Shown: positions 39,001 to 53,300 of the stretch, one piece after another
Position numbering within the stretch: position 1 is the stretch's first letter
Layout: every line of letters starts with the position of its first letter
Source: Chaunax sp. Z400
Taxonomy: Eukaryota > Chordata > Actinopteri > Lophiiformes > Chaunacidae
Length of the DNA stretch: 64,000 nucleotides
Direction of reading: 5' to 3'
Assembly: GCA_037577475.1 (NCBI GenBank)
Contig: CM075187.1
Location: 27,453,810 to 27,517,809 of the forward strand
Translations under genes and position numbers: made by a program
Notes under the pieces: model-generated
What the model was told of the DNA's origin: nothing
Database searches by the model: none
The model's input: only the letters and a program-made list of their open reading frames with translations

Positions 39001-42000
39001 TTGTTACCAAAAACTTTACCAAAAAATATTTTCTCCCACACAAAAAAGAGACAAAATGTTATAGCCTCGTTTTTTTTTTCTATATTACAATCCAAATATG
39101 GGCGGCATGGTAGTGTATTGGGGAGCACTGTTGCCTCACAGTAAGAAGGTCCTCGGTTCAAATCCACCTGAGGACCTGGGACTTTTCTGTGTGGAGTTTG
39201 CATGTTCTCCCCATGTCTGTGTGGGTTCCCTCCAGGTTCTCCGGTTTCCTCCCACCACTAAAAACATGCAGTAGAGGTGAACTGGTGACTCTAAATTGAC
39301 CGTAGTTGTGAGTGTGAATGGTTGTTTGTCTTTCTATGTGATGAACTGGTGACTTGTCCAGGGTGAACCCCGCCTCACGGCCAATGTCAGCTGGGATAGG
39401 CTTCAGCCCCCCTGCGACCCTTCACAGGATAAGCGGTGACGGAAAATGAATTAATGAATGAATCTAAATATTGTGTTCATTGGATGCCGTTTGCGGCTGT
39501 TGTGTTTCCTGCGCTGTGCCAGCTGAGGCGGGTTTCCGGCCCCTCGGACCCCCGTTGTGGAGGTGGTGTATGAGCACATGGGATAGAACTAAAAAGATGG
39601 TCTACAATGCCAGGACTGATCGTCTTGTAGCCGAGGAGGTTTCAAAATAAATACACAAGTCAGAGCATGTTCCATGTCTGTTTCTGCAAAGCTGCATTTT
39701 AGATCCACTAATCAAAAGATAAATCTGATGTGAAATGAGCGACGAAGGCTAGAACCGAAAACATTGTTTTGGCTCCACTAGACTGAAACGTTAATAATAA
39801 CCTAATGTCTTAGAAAATAGTTTTCTCCGACTAAAATAAGATTGAAACGTCCAGACATTTAGTCGACTAAAACTAAAAAACATAATAATATTGACTAAAG
39901 ATAATAAAAACTAATAAAGACACAGGACTAAGACTGAATAGAAAACTGTCTGTCAAAGTTAACTCTACTCTATCGTTTGAAAGTAAGCCAGCATGAACAA
40001 TACAAATAAGTTATTTTAGTTTTAGTGGGTTTGTCCTAAATTGATTGCAATGTGCTTGGATGCTAACCGCTAACAACTACTAATCTTCCCATCCTAGGTT
40101 TGTCAGAGGAGAATAAAGTCCAAACACCAGCCTTTACTGATGCTGTACGACTCTACCGCCAGGCTCAAGGGCAGTACGGCACCTGGGACATGATGTGTGG
40201 GGTACCATCACAGGTGAGCGCGCCAGTAGTTAACATTTACACTTTTCTACTTCAGAAGTAAAGACCTGGTGATGAAACACACCAGGTTTGGATCAATACT
40301 GTAGGGGTTAAAGCAGAAGTCCGACTCCCAGCATGCTTCATGGCCATCAGTCAGGTTTTATCAGCTCATGTAAACACATTCCCCAAGTTCCTGCCTTAAC
40401 TTGAGATCTCCCACTATTTTCTCATGTGCATCTGAGCATGACAAGACTATATACTGTGCTGCACATGTTCCCACTGAGGACATATTTGTGCTTTGTGGCC
40501 CCTGAACAGTGATTAAAAGCTGTGCTGTCTTATAGGCGTGGTGTGGCCCAGGTTTTTCTGGATGCTTCAGACCCCTAAAGAAATCACACTATTGACAGGA
40601 TTATATGATTCTAGGCATGAGAGCCTGGCTGATGCACCCGGGAAAAGTTTTCTTTTTCTTTTTTCCCTTCAAACTGATCTTTATGAGAGAGAGGACTTCC
40701 CATGTAATAGTTAACATCTAACTGTCTAAATGCTACAGCCTGGTGTAAAAGTCCTACTCTAACATTCCTCTTCCATGCTCTGCTGTGTGAATGACTTTTG
40801 AGCAAAGCCAGTGTTTCTTTCTCTGTGGTAGAATAGCTTCTTTTTATGACTGAGCTTGTGGTGCAGTGAAGCCCACCAGACCAGCTGTGCTGTGGTGTTT
40901 GGTCCTGCAGCCGACAAAGTTTTTATGAGCATTTCACCAATTCTACAGGTGTGTATAAATGTTCAGAGAGTTGAGGTTTCAGGGTATCTATTTTTTCTCA
41001 TATTCAGTTTGTAGTGCTATCCGTGCTTGTATCAAACTAAGATTGAGTTGGATTGGATTTGCTGTGGTTAATGGCCATCTGACCACATACAGGTCTGCTG
41101 TAGGTGGTGATTAATGCAGAGACTGTAGTTTATGTCGCGTCAGCTCGACTATAGCAATATAGAAAGTTTAACAAAAAAAAAAACAAATCCCAAAAGGCCT
41201 CCACCGTATTTTACAGAAAATATGCTGTGTTTTTTTCATATAATACTTCAAAGAGATTATTTCAGGAATCTGTCCTTTTTTTCTACAAAATATTTCCTAG
41301 CTCAGGTTTTCATGTTGCCTCCAGGTGACATTAGCCACTATTAGCAGAACACACCTGAATCTCTGACCAAACTGTAGGCAGAGTGTTGCATTATGGGTGA
41401 TTGGAGAGCCAGGTTTTACAAGAATTCATGGAATATAGAAGGTGATGTCTGTGCATTGGTTTTGATTCATCACCTCTGCCAGTGAGGTCATGTTTTGATC
41501 CATATCAGGTTGTTGGTTTGTATGTTTTTCCACAGGATTATGCAGAAACTACAGGACAGAGTTCCTGTAAGTTGGTATAATGACAGGCATGGACTGAGAC
41601 ACAGACCATTAAAGTTTGGTTGGATCCAGATAAAGGAGGAGATCTAGTGGTTTGTTGGGACTCAAGTGAAGCTCAGAAACAAGTCAAAGTGTTTATAATA
41701 GATCTGAATTAATCAGCTGAATGTGCATATGAGTGAGATGACTATGTTGTGGGTCTTGTTTTCCCTCTAGATCCTGTCTAACCTGGTCATGGAAAGCCTC
41801 CTCCCAAAGCTGAGGGAGCTCATCTCCCCTCGCCTCAAAGGCAAATTACACGATAGGCAGAGGAACTGGATGCTGGTAGGAAACCACTCCATATACATTC
41901 TGCTTTTGTGTGTTTTTAATTCAAAAATCACAACCGCTGATGCCTTTATTTTGAATATCTGAACTCATGTTAAAGACTAGTGTGTAGGATCCAGTGAAAC

Positions 42001-45000
42001 CCAGTGTCTGATGAACACCCTTCACCTACTGCAGCCGTTAAAGACTTGAAAAACGTGAAAGGCCCTCTTTAGAGCCAGACTTCAGTTTGTTAATCGGGTC
42101 TCCTGTTGAAACATGACAGAAGCTGTGGAAGACGCCCCGCTCCCTCTGTAGGGACACAAGACTCATTCTGTGGTAGCGAAAACACAGCTGACTGGACACT
42201 GATCAAAACATAATAATACATATTATGTTGGATTTCTGCCCCAGAATCCCACACACTGCATTTCAATTCCAGAAATATAAATAATAAAACCAATTAAATT
42301 AAATGTCCAATAGCTTTTTTTCTTCATGTCGGAGTAAAGCATCAAAAACTGCGTTTAGATCACAGGCAAAAAAATAATACCGGTAATAATATTAATAATA
42401 AACTACACAGCAATGCAGACTTGTGTGTAGTCATATCAAAAGTTCAGCTCTTATGCTCTAAATCACATGATAGTGACATCACTCATATCAGATCCCTATT
42501 TGGCTGAAACCTACTATTTAATTTTACCCACCAATGATGGTTGTGGCTATGCCTTTGGCTGCTGTCACTGTTTGTTTGAGTGATTTCACAGACGTCCAGG
42601 ATGATGAGGCCACTATAATTTAAAAAAAACAAACACCATGTAGCACCTGAGAACGGGAGCGGCTGCCTTTAAATGTGCGTTTCCTGTGTGTAGATCAGTG
42701 ATGCCGTATACAGCCTGGTGCAGGGCCAGTGCCAGACCCAGTATGAGGCGCTGTTGAAGAAGTGTGAGGCAGCCCGCTCCTCTCTGGAGGCCTCCATACG
42801 AACAGACATGGACCAGATCATCACCTCTAAGGAGCATGTCACCAACAAGATCAGAGGTTAGTGAGAGAACGGGCGTGGTCATCTACTGAAATACTGTGAG
42901 GGACAAATCTCCCTCACTTCTTTTATTTATATGTTGTCATAAGATGGTTCATACCCTATTTCAGAAACTACATGGTGTTGTTCCATCAATCATTCCAACC
43001 TACATGTGCATTTTATTTCTCATGACATTACATTTTCACATTTCCAGTCTTGATTTATTCAGCAGTGTTTTTTCCAAATTGACTGAACAATGAAAGAGAG
43101 GTTTGTCTGAAAAATGACCCTCCATGGTCACCTTAGTCTCCCCCTCTCATGACTCCCTCATTTCCCACAGCGGTGGTTCTCCCCAAGGCTGAGAAGCTGC
43201 TGAAGGTGAGCATCCAGCCCTACATCAGCTCCATCCTGGACGCCCTGATGGAGCCGACTAGCCGAGGCTTCTTTGAGATCCGCGACTTGTTCTTCAGAGA
43301 GCTGGTGGACATGAGCAAGAACACCCTCAATGAGGGCACAAAGGAGACTGTAGCACAGGTGAGGAGGTAGAGGAGGAGGATATGGAGAAGCTCCTGGTGT
43401 GTGGAGAAGACATACATGAACTGGTATCAGCATCAGCTATGGTTTGTGAAACAGGAGTGTAAATGGTGTTTGTACAAATCTTCTCCTTCTCCTCAGCACA
43501 TGGAGAAGATCTCCATGCTGGCCTACCACCCGGTCAAGATGCAGAGCTGCTATGAGAAGGTGGAGCAGCTGAGTCTGGAGGGTCTGCAGCAGAGGTTTGA
43601 TGTCTCCAGCCCCTCGGTGTTCGTCCAGAGGGTCCAGATCCTCATGAGAGAGGTGATGCTCTACATCACTTTTACACGCTTTTACAGTATGGGCTTTACA
43701 CAGGGCACTGTGTTGGTCCACAGCTCTGGATGTACTCATTAAGTCAGCTGCTTAGGTTGGGGGAAACACAATGATCCCAATGGAACACAATCTGACATGT
43801 GTAACACAATCAATAAGATGATCAGACAGTCATACTAACTACACACTGCAGGCCTGCAGCTTCAGGTATCTATACATGTAACAACGGTGTACATGGGGCT
43901 AGTGATAGTCTGTCGTGTTTCATCACACCTCCAAAACTAATAAGATAATTAGTTTACAGATTAGTTTTAGATTCAGATTCAATAATTTATCACCATTATT
44001 TCCAATGCAACATGGATTAGAATTTGTCTTGGTGTGTGTTCTGGGTACAAAAAAACAAAATAATAAATAATAATAATAATAACATCTGATCTGGATCCAA
44101 GTAATATTCTGGATCTGGAGATACAGGAAGTTAATATTTCTAGGGCTCACAGAAAATTCACTACTATGAGATAACAAATAATAATGTTACAGACTGATCT
44201 AAGATCAGATTGTAGCTGGAACTGGGCTATTTTACACCAGATGTCGTGGATGTCTCAGCAGCCACCAGTCAGACTATACAAACACCCTGCAGAATAAACG
44301 TTCAATATTTTCAAATGAAACTTGGCGAACACATCAAACATACTGTTTACAAGAGTGCAGTGTTTGCCTAACATTTGTATTGCGGAACGTTTTGACTATT
44401 TCATATATCTTCAGCAGATTGTGCCCACATATCAACCATACGCTGGAGTGGTGCTTTTTGCCATTTAGAAATTTTACATGCCTCAAAAGGCGATAAGGTT
44501 TGTTTCCAGAGGATATCTATCATATTCACACATGATTTTAGTGGGGACCAAGAGGAATATGTTGTCTCCTTTTGAAATTGTCAGTTTCTGCTCTAGAGTT
44601 TCTCAGGAATTTGCTGCTGGTAACATCAGGCTGCTGAGACTGTGTGATGAAACGGTTCACTAGAATAAAAAACACACAACTTGATTCAGGTTCAAATAAG
44701 TTGCTTTCCTCGTTGCAGTGAATCTACATGATCTGGAATGTTTCTTTAAGATTTAAATACAGAAGAATGCAGAAACGGCACCGTAAAATGTTGCTTGTAT
44801 ACGTGTCCAACCACGGCAACAGCCCCCACCGACACCCACCCCACCCCCACCCCATACTTCTTATATAAAAGGTAGGGCCTTGGAATAATTGCATTAATCT
44901 CCCATGTGTCCAGACTTGCAAAAGAACTCAGTGTCAGGGAAGAGATCCAAGAAAGAGGCAGGCATTCTGGCATTCAACCCCCCCATGGAGAAATCACTTA

Positions 45001-47117
45001 TCATGACCTCTTCAGTGGGGCCCCGGGGCCAGTGGGGGTTCCACACTTTGACTCAGGGTCATTCAGAGTTCAAGTTCTTTTTAGAAACGCCGTATTCTCA
45101 AGCTGTGAAGCCTGTTCTCAACATCTACACTGGATAAAACACAAACATCCACGTCTAGTCGCTGTTCTGGAGCTCATGTCATGATGACGGTGCCCAGTGT
45201 TCAGGTGATTGGAATCCATTCTGACCACATGATACACAACGGCTGCGTCCAGAATTCCACTCTAGCATGCAAAGATTTTAGTATGTCTAAAACCTTAATA
45301 TGAAACCAGTAGTATGTAAAAATGACATTATTTCCCTGGAAATATTACAGTATTTAAGCACTGGACAGAAAAGCAACGATCCATGAATACTGAAGCAGTA
45401 GTGAAGACAACAGCAACTACACAGCAGGCATGTGTGGACATCTACAAATGCAGCTCTAGCATAATGTCAACACTTTGAGAAGTGTAAGATTGAGGTTTAA
45501 CCTCATGTCCCACCTCTCTACAGAGTGTAGGTCAGTAAGTCACGCCTCTTAGCATAGCAGAACGCTGACATACACTGTGATCGCACACACCGGGTGCCGT
45601 TGTGACACCTTGAATGGTTTTACAAACCAAAGGGGTCACAGAGAAGGGAATCCGTTTCAACGCTGTTACACAATGTCATCCAGTCTGAAAGTGGATGATA
45701 TGGAAAGATTCCTGGATCTGCTCCTCTAAGTGCATTTACATCAAACTGTAATGGGTTCTTTTCTGATCTGTGCCACACCCCTCCACAAAGGTTTGTGGGA
45801 ATCCGTCCAGCAGTTTTTGTTTATTCCTGATGACAAACCGACCAACAGACGGATGATGTCAACATCTAGAACAGAGTCCTGCTTCCAGGGTTCAGAGTAA
45901 AATGTCACACTTAGCTTCTATAAGTAGCTTCTAAGAACAAGAGAAAATAGTTTCATCAATAATCACAAACATCAAGAAACAAGAAGGCTGCGTGTAAAAG
46001 AAGGTCAAATAAATTCATGTGTGCATCTCTTTAATAGTCCTCATCAAAATGACACCTGTCTACAGACAGGGTTAGGGTTAGTTTTTAGTTTTTTCTGACA
46101 TTAAATGTCCTGTAATGGTGCTGAACAGATGCTCCCTTTAAAGGCTGTCAGTCATGGTTGTCCAAGCTTTTATATTTTTAATTTAAGTTTAGGATCCAGT
46201 TTCACAAACTGGCCGAGATGTTTTCCTATGGAGAGTACCAGAAGGTTTCAGGACTCCATGTTTTACTTAGAGCTCCTAAAGGCAGCAGCAGATGACTGTG
46301 GTTGACTAGGGTGGATCAAATCCAGGAGATCATGAAGTCAACATTTGAGCCTGGTTGCTGCTGGAGTTATTTTAATTGATCTGTCGGTTTTGTGTGAACT
46401 CTAAAGAACAGGTTTCTCGTCTCGTTGTCTGAGACAACCACAGACTGATTACTCACTGTGTGGAAGGCGGATGTTTGAACTTCTGTTAGTCCAACTGTTG
46501 AGACAGTAAAACCTGCAGTGTGTTTAATATGCCAGCTAGTGTTTTCAGTCATTAAACAGAACTTCCAGTGGTGTGATCATTTATCATTTTATTTTCCAGA
46601 CAAATATACTGGAGCTGTATTTTGGACAAGGTACAGCTTGTACCAACAGCACAGTCAAACTGTAGGGAGGAGAGCGCCCTCTAAAGGTGGTTCAGTACCT
46701 CAGCAGGGCGGTTACTAAAGGGGAAATCTGAATCCATCTCAGCAGACATTACAATATGAGCCAGTCTGTTCATAGACTCTTATATACTGTATGTTGCAAA
46801 GCTACAAATTATAGCATTGCTGGTAAAACTTTTTAGGACATGTTCATGACAGTAAAAGACACATCTTTGACTTTTCAATTATTTATCACCACCAAAATAC
46901 GATCATGCTTACTTACATATTGTAATGTGGCCTCTGTAATGTAACACTTTGCCCTCTTTCTGTGTGTCTGCAGCAAATGGATGATGCAGTGTATACGTTT
47001 GAGCAGATCCTTCACCAGAGTCTGGAGGCTCAGGGTACGGAGGAGCTCTGTAAGACCATCCAGCGCTGCCAGGACAGAGTCATTAAGGTCTCACACACAC
47101 AGACACACACACACACA

Positions 47118-47154
<37 letters not shown>

Positions 47155-47168
47155 ACACACACACACAG

Positions 47169-47200
<32 letters not shown>

Positions 47201-47206
47201 ACACAG

Positions 47207-47240
<34 letters not shown>

Positions 47241-47339
47241 ACACACAGACACACACACACACACACACACAGACACACACACACACACACACACAGACAC
47301 ACACACACACACACACAGACACACACACACACACACACA

Positions 47340-47383
<44 letters not shown>

Positions 47384-50300
47384 GTTGTAGTAACATCATG
47401 ATGGCTCTGTTTTATTAAGTATCCCAGTAGTCATGATATGAGTCATGACATTAGCCTCCCTTCTCTACAGCACCTTATTTTGTTTACACTGAACAACAGA
47501 AGGGCAGAACGACAGCGCTCTGGTGTGTGACTTTAAGTAGCGTGTCAGCATTCAGCGAGCGAAGGAAGTGTGACGTTTAAAGTCTGCATCGAGCAGCGCT
47601 TTGTAAAGAACGGATCAACATATTTACCCTCCCTCATCCTCTGATTGGATGTTAAGGATGGTTGATTTTCTTCTTCTTCTAGGTAGCTGCTAACTGCTAT
47701 TAGCTGTATATAATGTATCGTCAAAACGTCACAGCCCCATCCCGCCGTTCCACCTCAACATTTGCACAGACGTCTGTTTCGCCGCTGTTCCTACCTCAGC
47801 TGCCGTCACAGAGGTGGAACAGACAGACACTCCGTTACACCTTCATTGCTTTCAAACTGAATGTCGGGGTGGAATAAATGTGCACCAGAGCGCTGTATGA
47901 ATGGGTCTATTGTGATTGTGAGCCAGCATGAACAACAGCAGTACACTGAGACTGAAGCAGCTAAATGGTATCCAGCCATCTTTAACTTTATTATTCACAC
48001 CTGTGCTTTTCATATAATGTCATGTCAAAGTGGCTTACATGAAAAAGATCCACATTGTTTACACTGACTGTATCTGAAATGACTCATTCAGCATATAATG
48101 CTCTACATTTACCCTCTGACTTTCTGTGTACGTTTATTCATGATATAGTTCCCTAAAGATTGTCAACAGTGGAACAAATAAAAAGGTTGACAGCCTGTGC
48201 ACCACCTTCAGCTCACAGTCACATCACACAGTCAAGATCTTAAACACATGCCACTAAAGGCTCCCTCTTGGACGTATGGTATGATATGATATGGTAGATA
48301 AAACATGGCCAACTTCCCTCTACAGGCGCTCAGTGTGCAAGAAAATGTGAAACTATCAGTTATCAGAAACAGGTAAATTATAGTTATCAGATTTGGTTGA
48401 AAAAAATCAAATCATTCATCTCTTATCATTAAAAGGTTTCGACCATAAATGCATCATAACTTTCTGCGTCCATAAAGCCTGAGAGGAGCTACCTGAAAAC
48501 ATTACTTTAAATACAGTCAGGTAGTTTAGTTCTGTGGTTCCCAACCTCATAGTCAAATTAAATCTAAGGCGTCATGAGATGAATAAATAGCAGAGGAAAG
48601 AAGAAAACAAAGTGCTGCCACACAATACATATTTATTTATTATATTTATTTACCTTTTTCTAACACACACAACAATTATTTCTGGGGATATTTCCCTTTT
48701 AAATTTTCATTTTGAAAGGAAACAGCTGAGTCTGGAGGGGTCTGCAGCAGAAGAAGGAAGGAAAAATTCAATCTCAAAAACTGTGTGTGGTGGTAACAAT
48801 GCTTGGTTTTTGTTTTGTTTTTGTTTTCTCAGAAATACGACTATGACAGCAGCACAGTGAGGAAGCGTTTCTTCCGCGAGGCTCTCCTTCAGATCTTCAT
48901 CCCCTACATGCTGAAGCAGCTCAGTCCTTCCTGTGGCTCGGTGAGTATCGGAGCTTTCTGACTCTACAAACCTGGAAGATTAATGGAAACACATCCACTC
49001 ATTCATGTGTGCAGAAACATAATGTGTGTGTCTTTATAATCTCCTGCTCTGGATGAGGACACAGCATTCTGTGTGTCCTGCAGAGGGAAGACGTGAACAT
49101 AATGATGGTGCTCTGATTCCTCTGTCTCGATGTCTATTAGAGTAATACTAAAAACTCAGAGATGACTCGTTGACACGGATGCCATCCTCAACTGAGGATG
49201 CTCTGAAAGACGTTGAGCCAAAGGATGTTGGACTGAGACGACGAAATCCTCTGACTCTCGTGTTGTTGTTGTTGTTGTTGTGATCACCAGGAGCTGCCTC
49301 GCTTCCAGGAGCTGATTTTTGAGGACTTTTCCCGTTTCATCCTGGTGGAGAGCATCTTTGAGGAGGTTGTCCTGCACTCTGTGATGAAGGACATCATGAT
49401 GGGTCAGTCTTCTACACGCACTGAACATTATGGATCAGGAAGCTGCTTTAAAAGGCTCATTGGTTGATACTGAATGAAAAATCTCTGCTAGGCCTGAAAT
49501 GTACTTTAACATGGACACAAGGTCAGCTCTAGACACCACTGACCTGTACTCATTCTACACATACTGTGTGTGGGTGTGCTCTGCTGGAGGTTTCCACACA
49601 TTCACCCTCTGATAACATAGAAGTCGATGGACTCACTGGTGTAGAAAGTTTCATTTAGGACACACTACAAGGATTCTTTTCAGATTGGTTATTTTACATT
49701 TCTCTGTCACATTTTATTATTATAGTAGCTTATGGATGGATGGATGGATGGATGGAACCATATTCACTAGAGCATAAGGTTAATGATTAAAAGAAAACCT
49801 CAGACCTAAACACAATATATAAACACATGTTGCAAACACACAAACAAGCATCTTGATGCACACTGCTTTCATTGGTCTACCTACCATAAGCAGCCGTGGG
49901 GGGCGGGACACAGGGCCTGTGAAGACTCCTCAATGACTGTTTTTGGAGTATCCCGTCTTTGTGTTTGTGCATGTAAACATCATATCCTGGTCTCAGTAAC
50001 CAGGATAAGACCGTATCCCGTTTTTGAGAAACCCGAAAACTCTAGTTGGAGTGCTCCCAAAGAAACCGGGATACTAGTACCTGTAAACATGTTATCCTGG
50101 TTTCTGACAGCTGCACATCACTGCGTACCTTCATCCAGCGCTCCTTTGTGCTACGAGGTGGCAGTGACCGACTGACAGCTGTCAAAGTGGACGACATGTT
50201 TAATATCGACTGTCGTCCTCGTCTCGTTTTGCTGGTAATGATGTGAAAAATCCATATCAAAGACACCATGTTGGCGTTTAATAGCACTAAACCTGTGATA

Positions 50301-53300
50301 AACCAAAGAGGCCTCATTTTTCATTGTTCATTGTTCATGTAAACATCATATCCAGAATCTGATCAAAACTGGGACACTGATTGTAAACACAGTCATTGAG
50401 GGAGACAGTAGATTTACTTCCAGCCCCTCTTCAGAGTTTTTAAAAACTTATTTTTAAATGAAGGAAAAGGAGAACAGCACCAGAGCTTACACCTCCTCCA
50501 AGGCCCAACAATCCCATGTCTCTTTAGCTTTCTTGGCTCCTGCTCACTCCTCCACTAAGTTTTGTGGGATTTAGTCCAGTAGTTGAAAAGCGTCCTAGCA
50601 TCTCACAAAGGTAAAGAAGATATGAGAAAAGTCCTGATCCCGGAATTGTTTCTGGACAAGGCTGCATGGTATGAGTCCAGTAACATCTTACTAATCTCTT
50701 AAGCAGACACAGGTTTTATTTGAAAAGCTTCTTCCCTTCAAATCCACCGTGAAACTAAAGGCTGTAAAGGAGAAATTACAAATCATGTTGGCATAACTCA
50801 AACAATAACTTTTAATTCACCTTTAATGAATTAACTTTATTTTAATAATGATTCTTTATTCTATTTCCATCCTTGTTGTTACTATTATAATCCCAGTTTT
50901 ATGGATTTCTATCCTATTTATACTGTTACAATCAGTTTTTATGTTCTCTGTCTTTTATGTGAAGCATTTGGTTCATTTAACTCTTTGTTCTAAAGCACTT
51001 TGAGCTGCATCTCTTGTATGAAAGGTGCTATACAAATAAAGTTTCTTATTATCATACAAAAAATAATCATTAAATGATCTAGAGTTTATGAGCAGCGGTT
51101 TAAATGGTTATGACATGAAAAACCTGCCATCTGAGATCCATGTAATGAATCATCCTCTCTGTCTGCAGCTGTGAAGGAGGCTGCAGTCCAGAGGAGACAC
51201 AACCTCTACAGGGACAGCATCGTCCTCAGCAACAGCGACCCAAGCCTGCACCTACTGGGAGAAAACCCCTCCATCGACTGGGCAGGGGAGTACGGAGGAG
51301 CCCAAGAGGAGGCAGAGAGTACAGGGGAGGATGCCGAGGGTGAAGGGGAAGAGTCCTATAAGAGGAAGAGGATGAAGCAGGTGGTGTCAATGATCCAGGT
51401 TGAAGGCTCAACAGTCCTGCCAAACGAGTCATGCAGAGAGGTGCCTGGCGTCAATGACATCCCGGAGGAGGAGGAGGAGGAGGAGATGGATGGAGAAGGA
51501 GAGGAGAACTCGGATGGTAAAGTTTCGCCTGTGAGTCCCAAAGCTTCAGAGAATCCTCCAGACTTGTCAAATGGTTCTATCTCAATGGAGAAAGACAAAC
51601 CAGAGAGCAAAGAAGTCGTCCCACTGAAGGTTGAAACTGCTGCAGAGAACACTTCAGTCGTACAGGAGGAGAAGGATGGAGGTGGGGAGGAGAAGGCAGT
51701 TGAAAAAGCTGCTCCTGCAAGTCCTAAAGCTTCAGAGAATCCTCCAGACTTGTCAAATGGTTCTATCTTGACGGAAGAGGAGGCCAAACCAGAGGGCAAA
51801 GAAGAAGTCCCACTGAAGGTTGAAACTGCTGCAGAGAGCGCGTCAGTCGTACAGGAGGAGAAGGATGGAGGTGGGGAGGAGAAGGCAGTTGAAAAAGATG
51901 CTCCTGCCAGTCCTAAAGCTTCAGAGAATCCTCCAGACTTGTCAAATGGTTCTATCTCGACGGAGGAGAAAGACAAACCAGAGGGCAAAGAAGTAGTCCC
52001 ACTGAAGGTTGAAACTGCTGCAGAGAGCGCTTCAGTCGTACAGGAGGAGAAGGATGGAGGTGGGGAGGAGAAGGCAGTTGAAAAAGCTGCTCCTGCAAGT
52101 CCTAAAGCTTCAGAGAATCCTCCAGACTTGTCAAATGGTTCTATCTTGACGGAAGAGGAGGCCAAACCAGAGGGTAAAGAAGAAGTCTTACTGAAGGTTG
52201 AAACTGCTGCAGAGAGCGCCTCAGTCGTACAGGAGGAGAAGGAAGGAGGTGGGGAGGAGAACTCAGATAGTAAAGCTTCTCCTGTGAGTCCTAAAGCTTC
52301 AGAGAATCCTCCAGACTTTTCAAATGGTTCTATCTCGACGGAAGAGGGGGCCAAACCAGAGGGTAAAGAAGAAGTCCCGCCGAAGGTTGAAACTACTACA
52401 GAGAGTGATTCAGTCATACAGGTGGAGAAGGATGGAGGTGGGGAGGAGAACTCAGATAGTAAAGCTTCTCCTGTGAGTCCTAAAGCTTCAGAGAATCCTC
52501 CAGACTTTTCAAATGGTTCTATCTCGACGGAAGAGGGGGCCAAACCAGAGGGCAAAGAAGAAGTCCCACTGAAGGTTGAAACTGTTGCAGAGAGCGCTTC
52601 AGTTGTAGAGTTGGAGAAGGATGGAGGTGGGAAGGAGAACTTAGATGAAAAAGCTGCTCCTGCAAGTCCTAAAGCTTCAGAGAATCCTCCAGACTTGTCA
52701 AATGGTTCTATCTCAATGGAGGAGAAAGACAAACCAGAGGGCAAAGAAGAAGTCCCACTGAAGGTTGAAACTGCTGCAGAGAGCGCTTCAGTCGTACAGG
52801 AGGAGAAGGATGGAGGTGGGGAGGAGAAGGCAGTTGAAAAAGATGCTCCTGCAAGTCCTAAAGCTTCAGAGAATCCTCCGGACTTGTCAAATGGTTCTAT
52901 CTCGACGGAGGAGAAAGACAAACCAGAGGGCAAAGAAGAAGTCCCACTGAAGGTTGAAACTCCTACAGAGAGCGCTTCAGTTGTAGAGGAGGAGAAGGGA
53001 AAGGAGGAACAACCGCAATCCAACCAAGAGGTGTCAGAGGAGGCGTTGCCACCGCCGCCTCCTTCAGAGGAAATCCCATCCAGGGGTACAGAAATGGCTC
53101 CAGAGAGCCCTCCAGAGGAGACGTCTGACTTCCCCCCGCCTCCACATGACGACAGCGGCTTCCAGTCTCCCTCCAGTGAAGGTGGGGAGGCAGAGGAGGA
53201 GGCCCCTGGCACAGTGGCCCCACAGCCTGCAGAGGAGAACCCTGAGGTTATGGAGAAGAGGGTTTCTGCAGAACCAGAGACCAAAACCAGTGACTCTGAG

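Larger units (their letters stand above)
33620..40097 (+). other. niban2 intron 5 (6.5 kb)
   Basis: No exon is recognised. Contains a palindromic MITE, fragments of a dispersed element, a 12-bp tandem repeat and a SINE. Confidence 0.8.
49403..51168 (+). other. niban2 intron 13 (1.8 kb)
   Basis: No exon is recognised. Holds a tggatgga microsatellite (49735-49757), a MITE and two retroelement-like fragments. Confidence 0.75.

Noticed and set aside
47030..47418. His-Thr and Cys-Val ORFs of 99-145 codons
   Set aside because: They arise from the CA microsatellite; the real coding content is only niban2 exon 11, ending at 47087.
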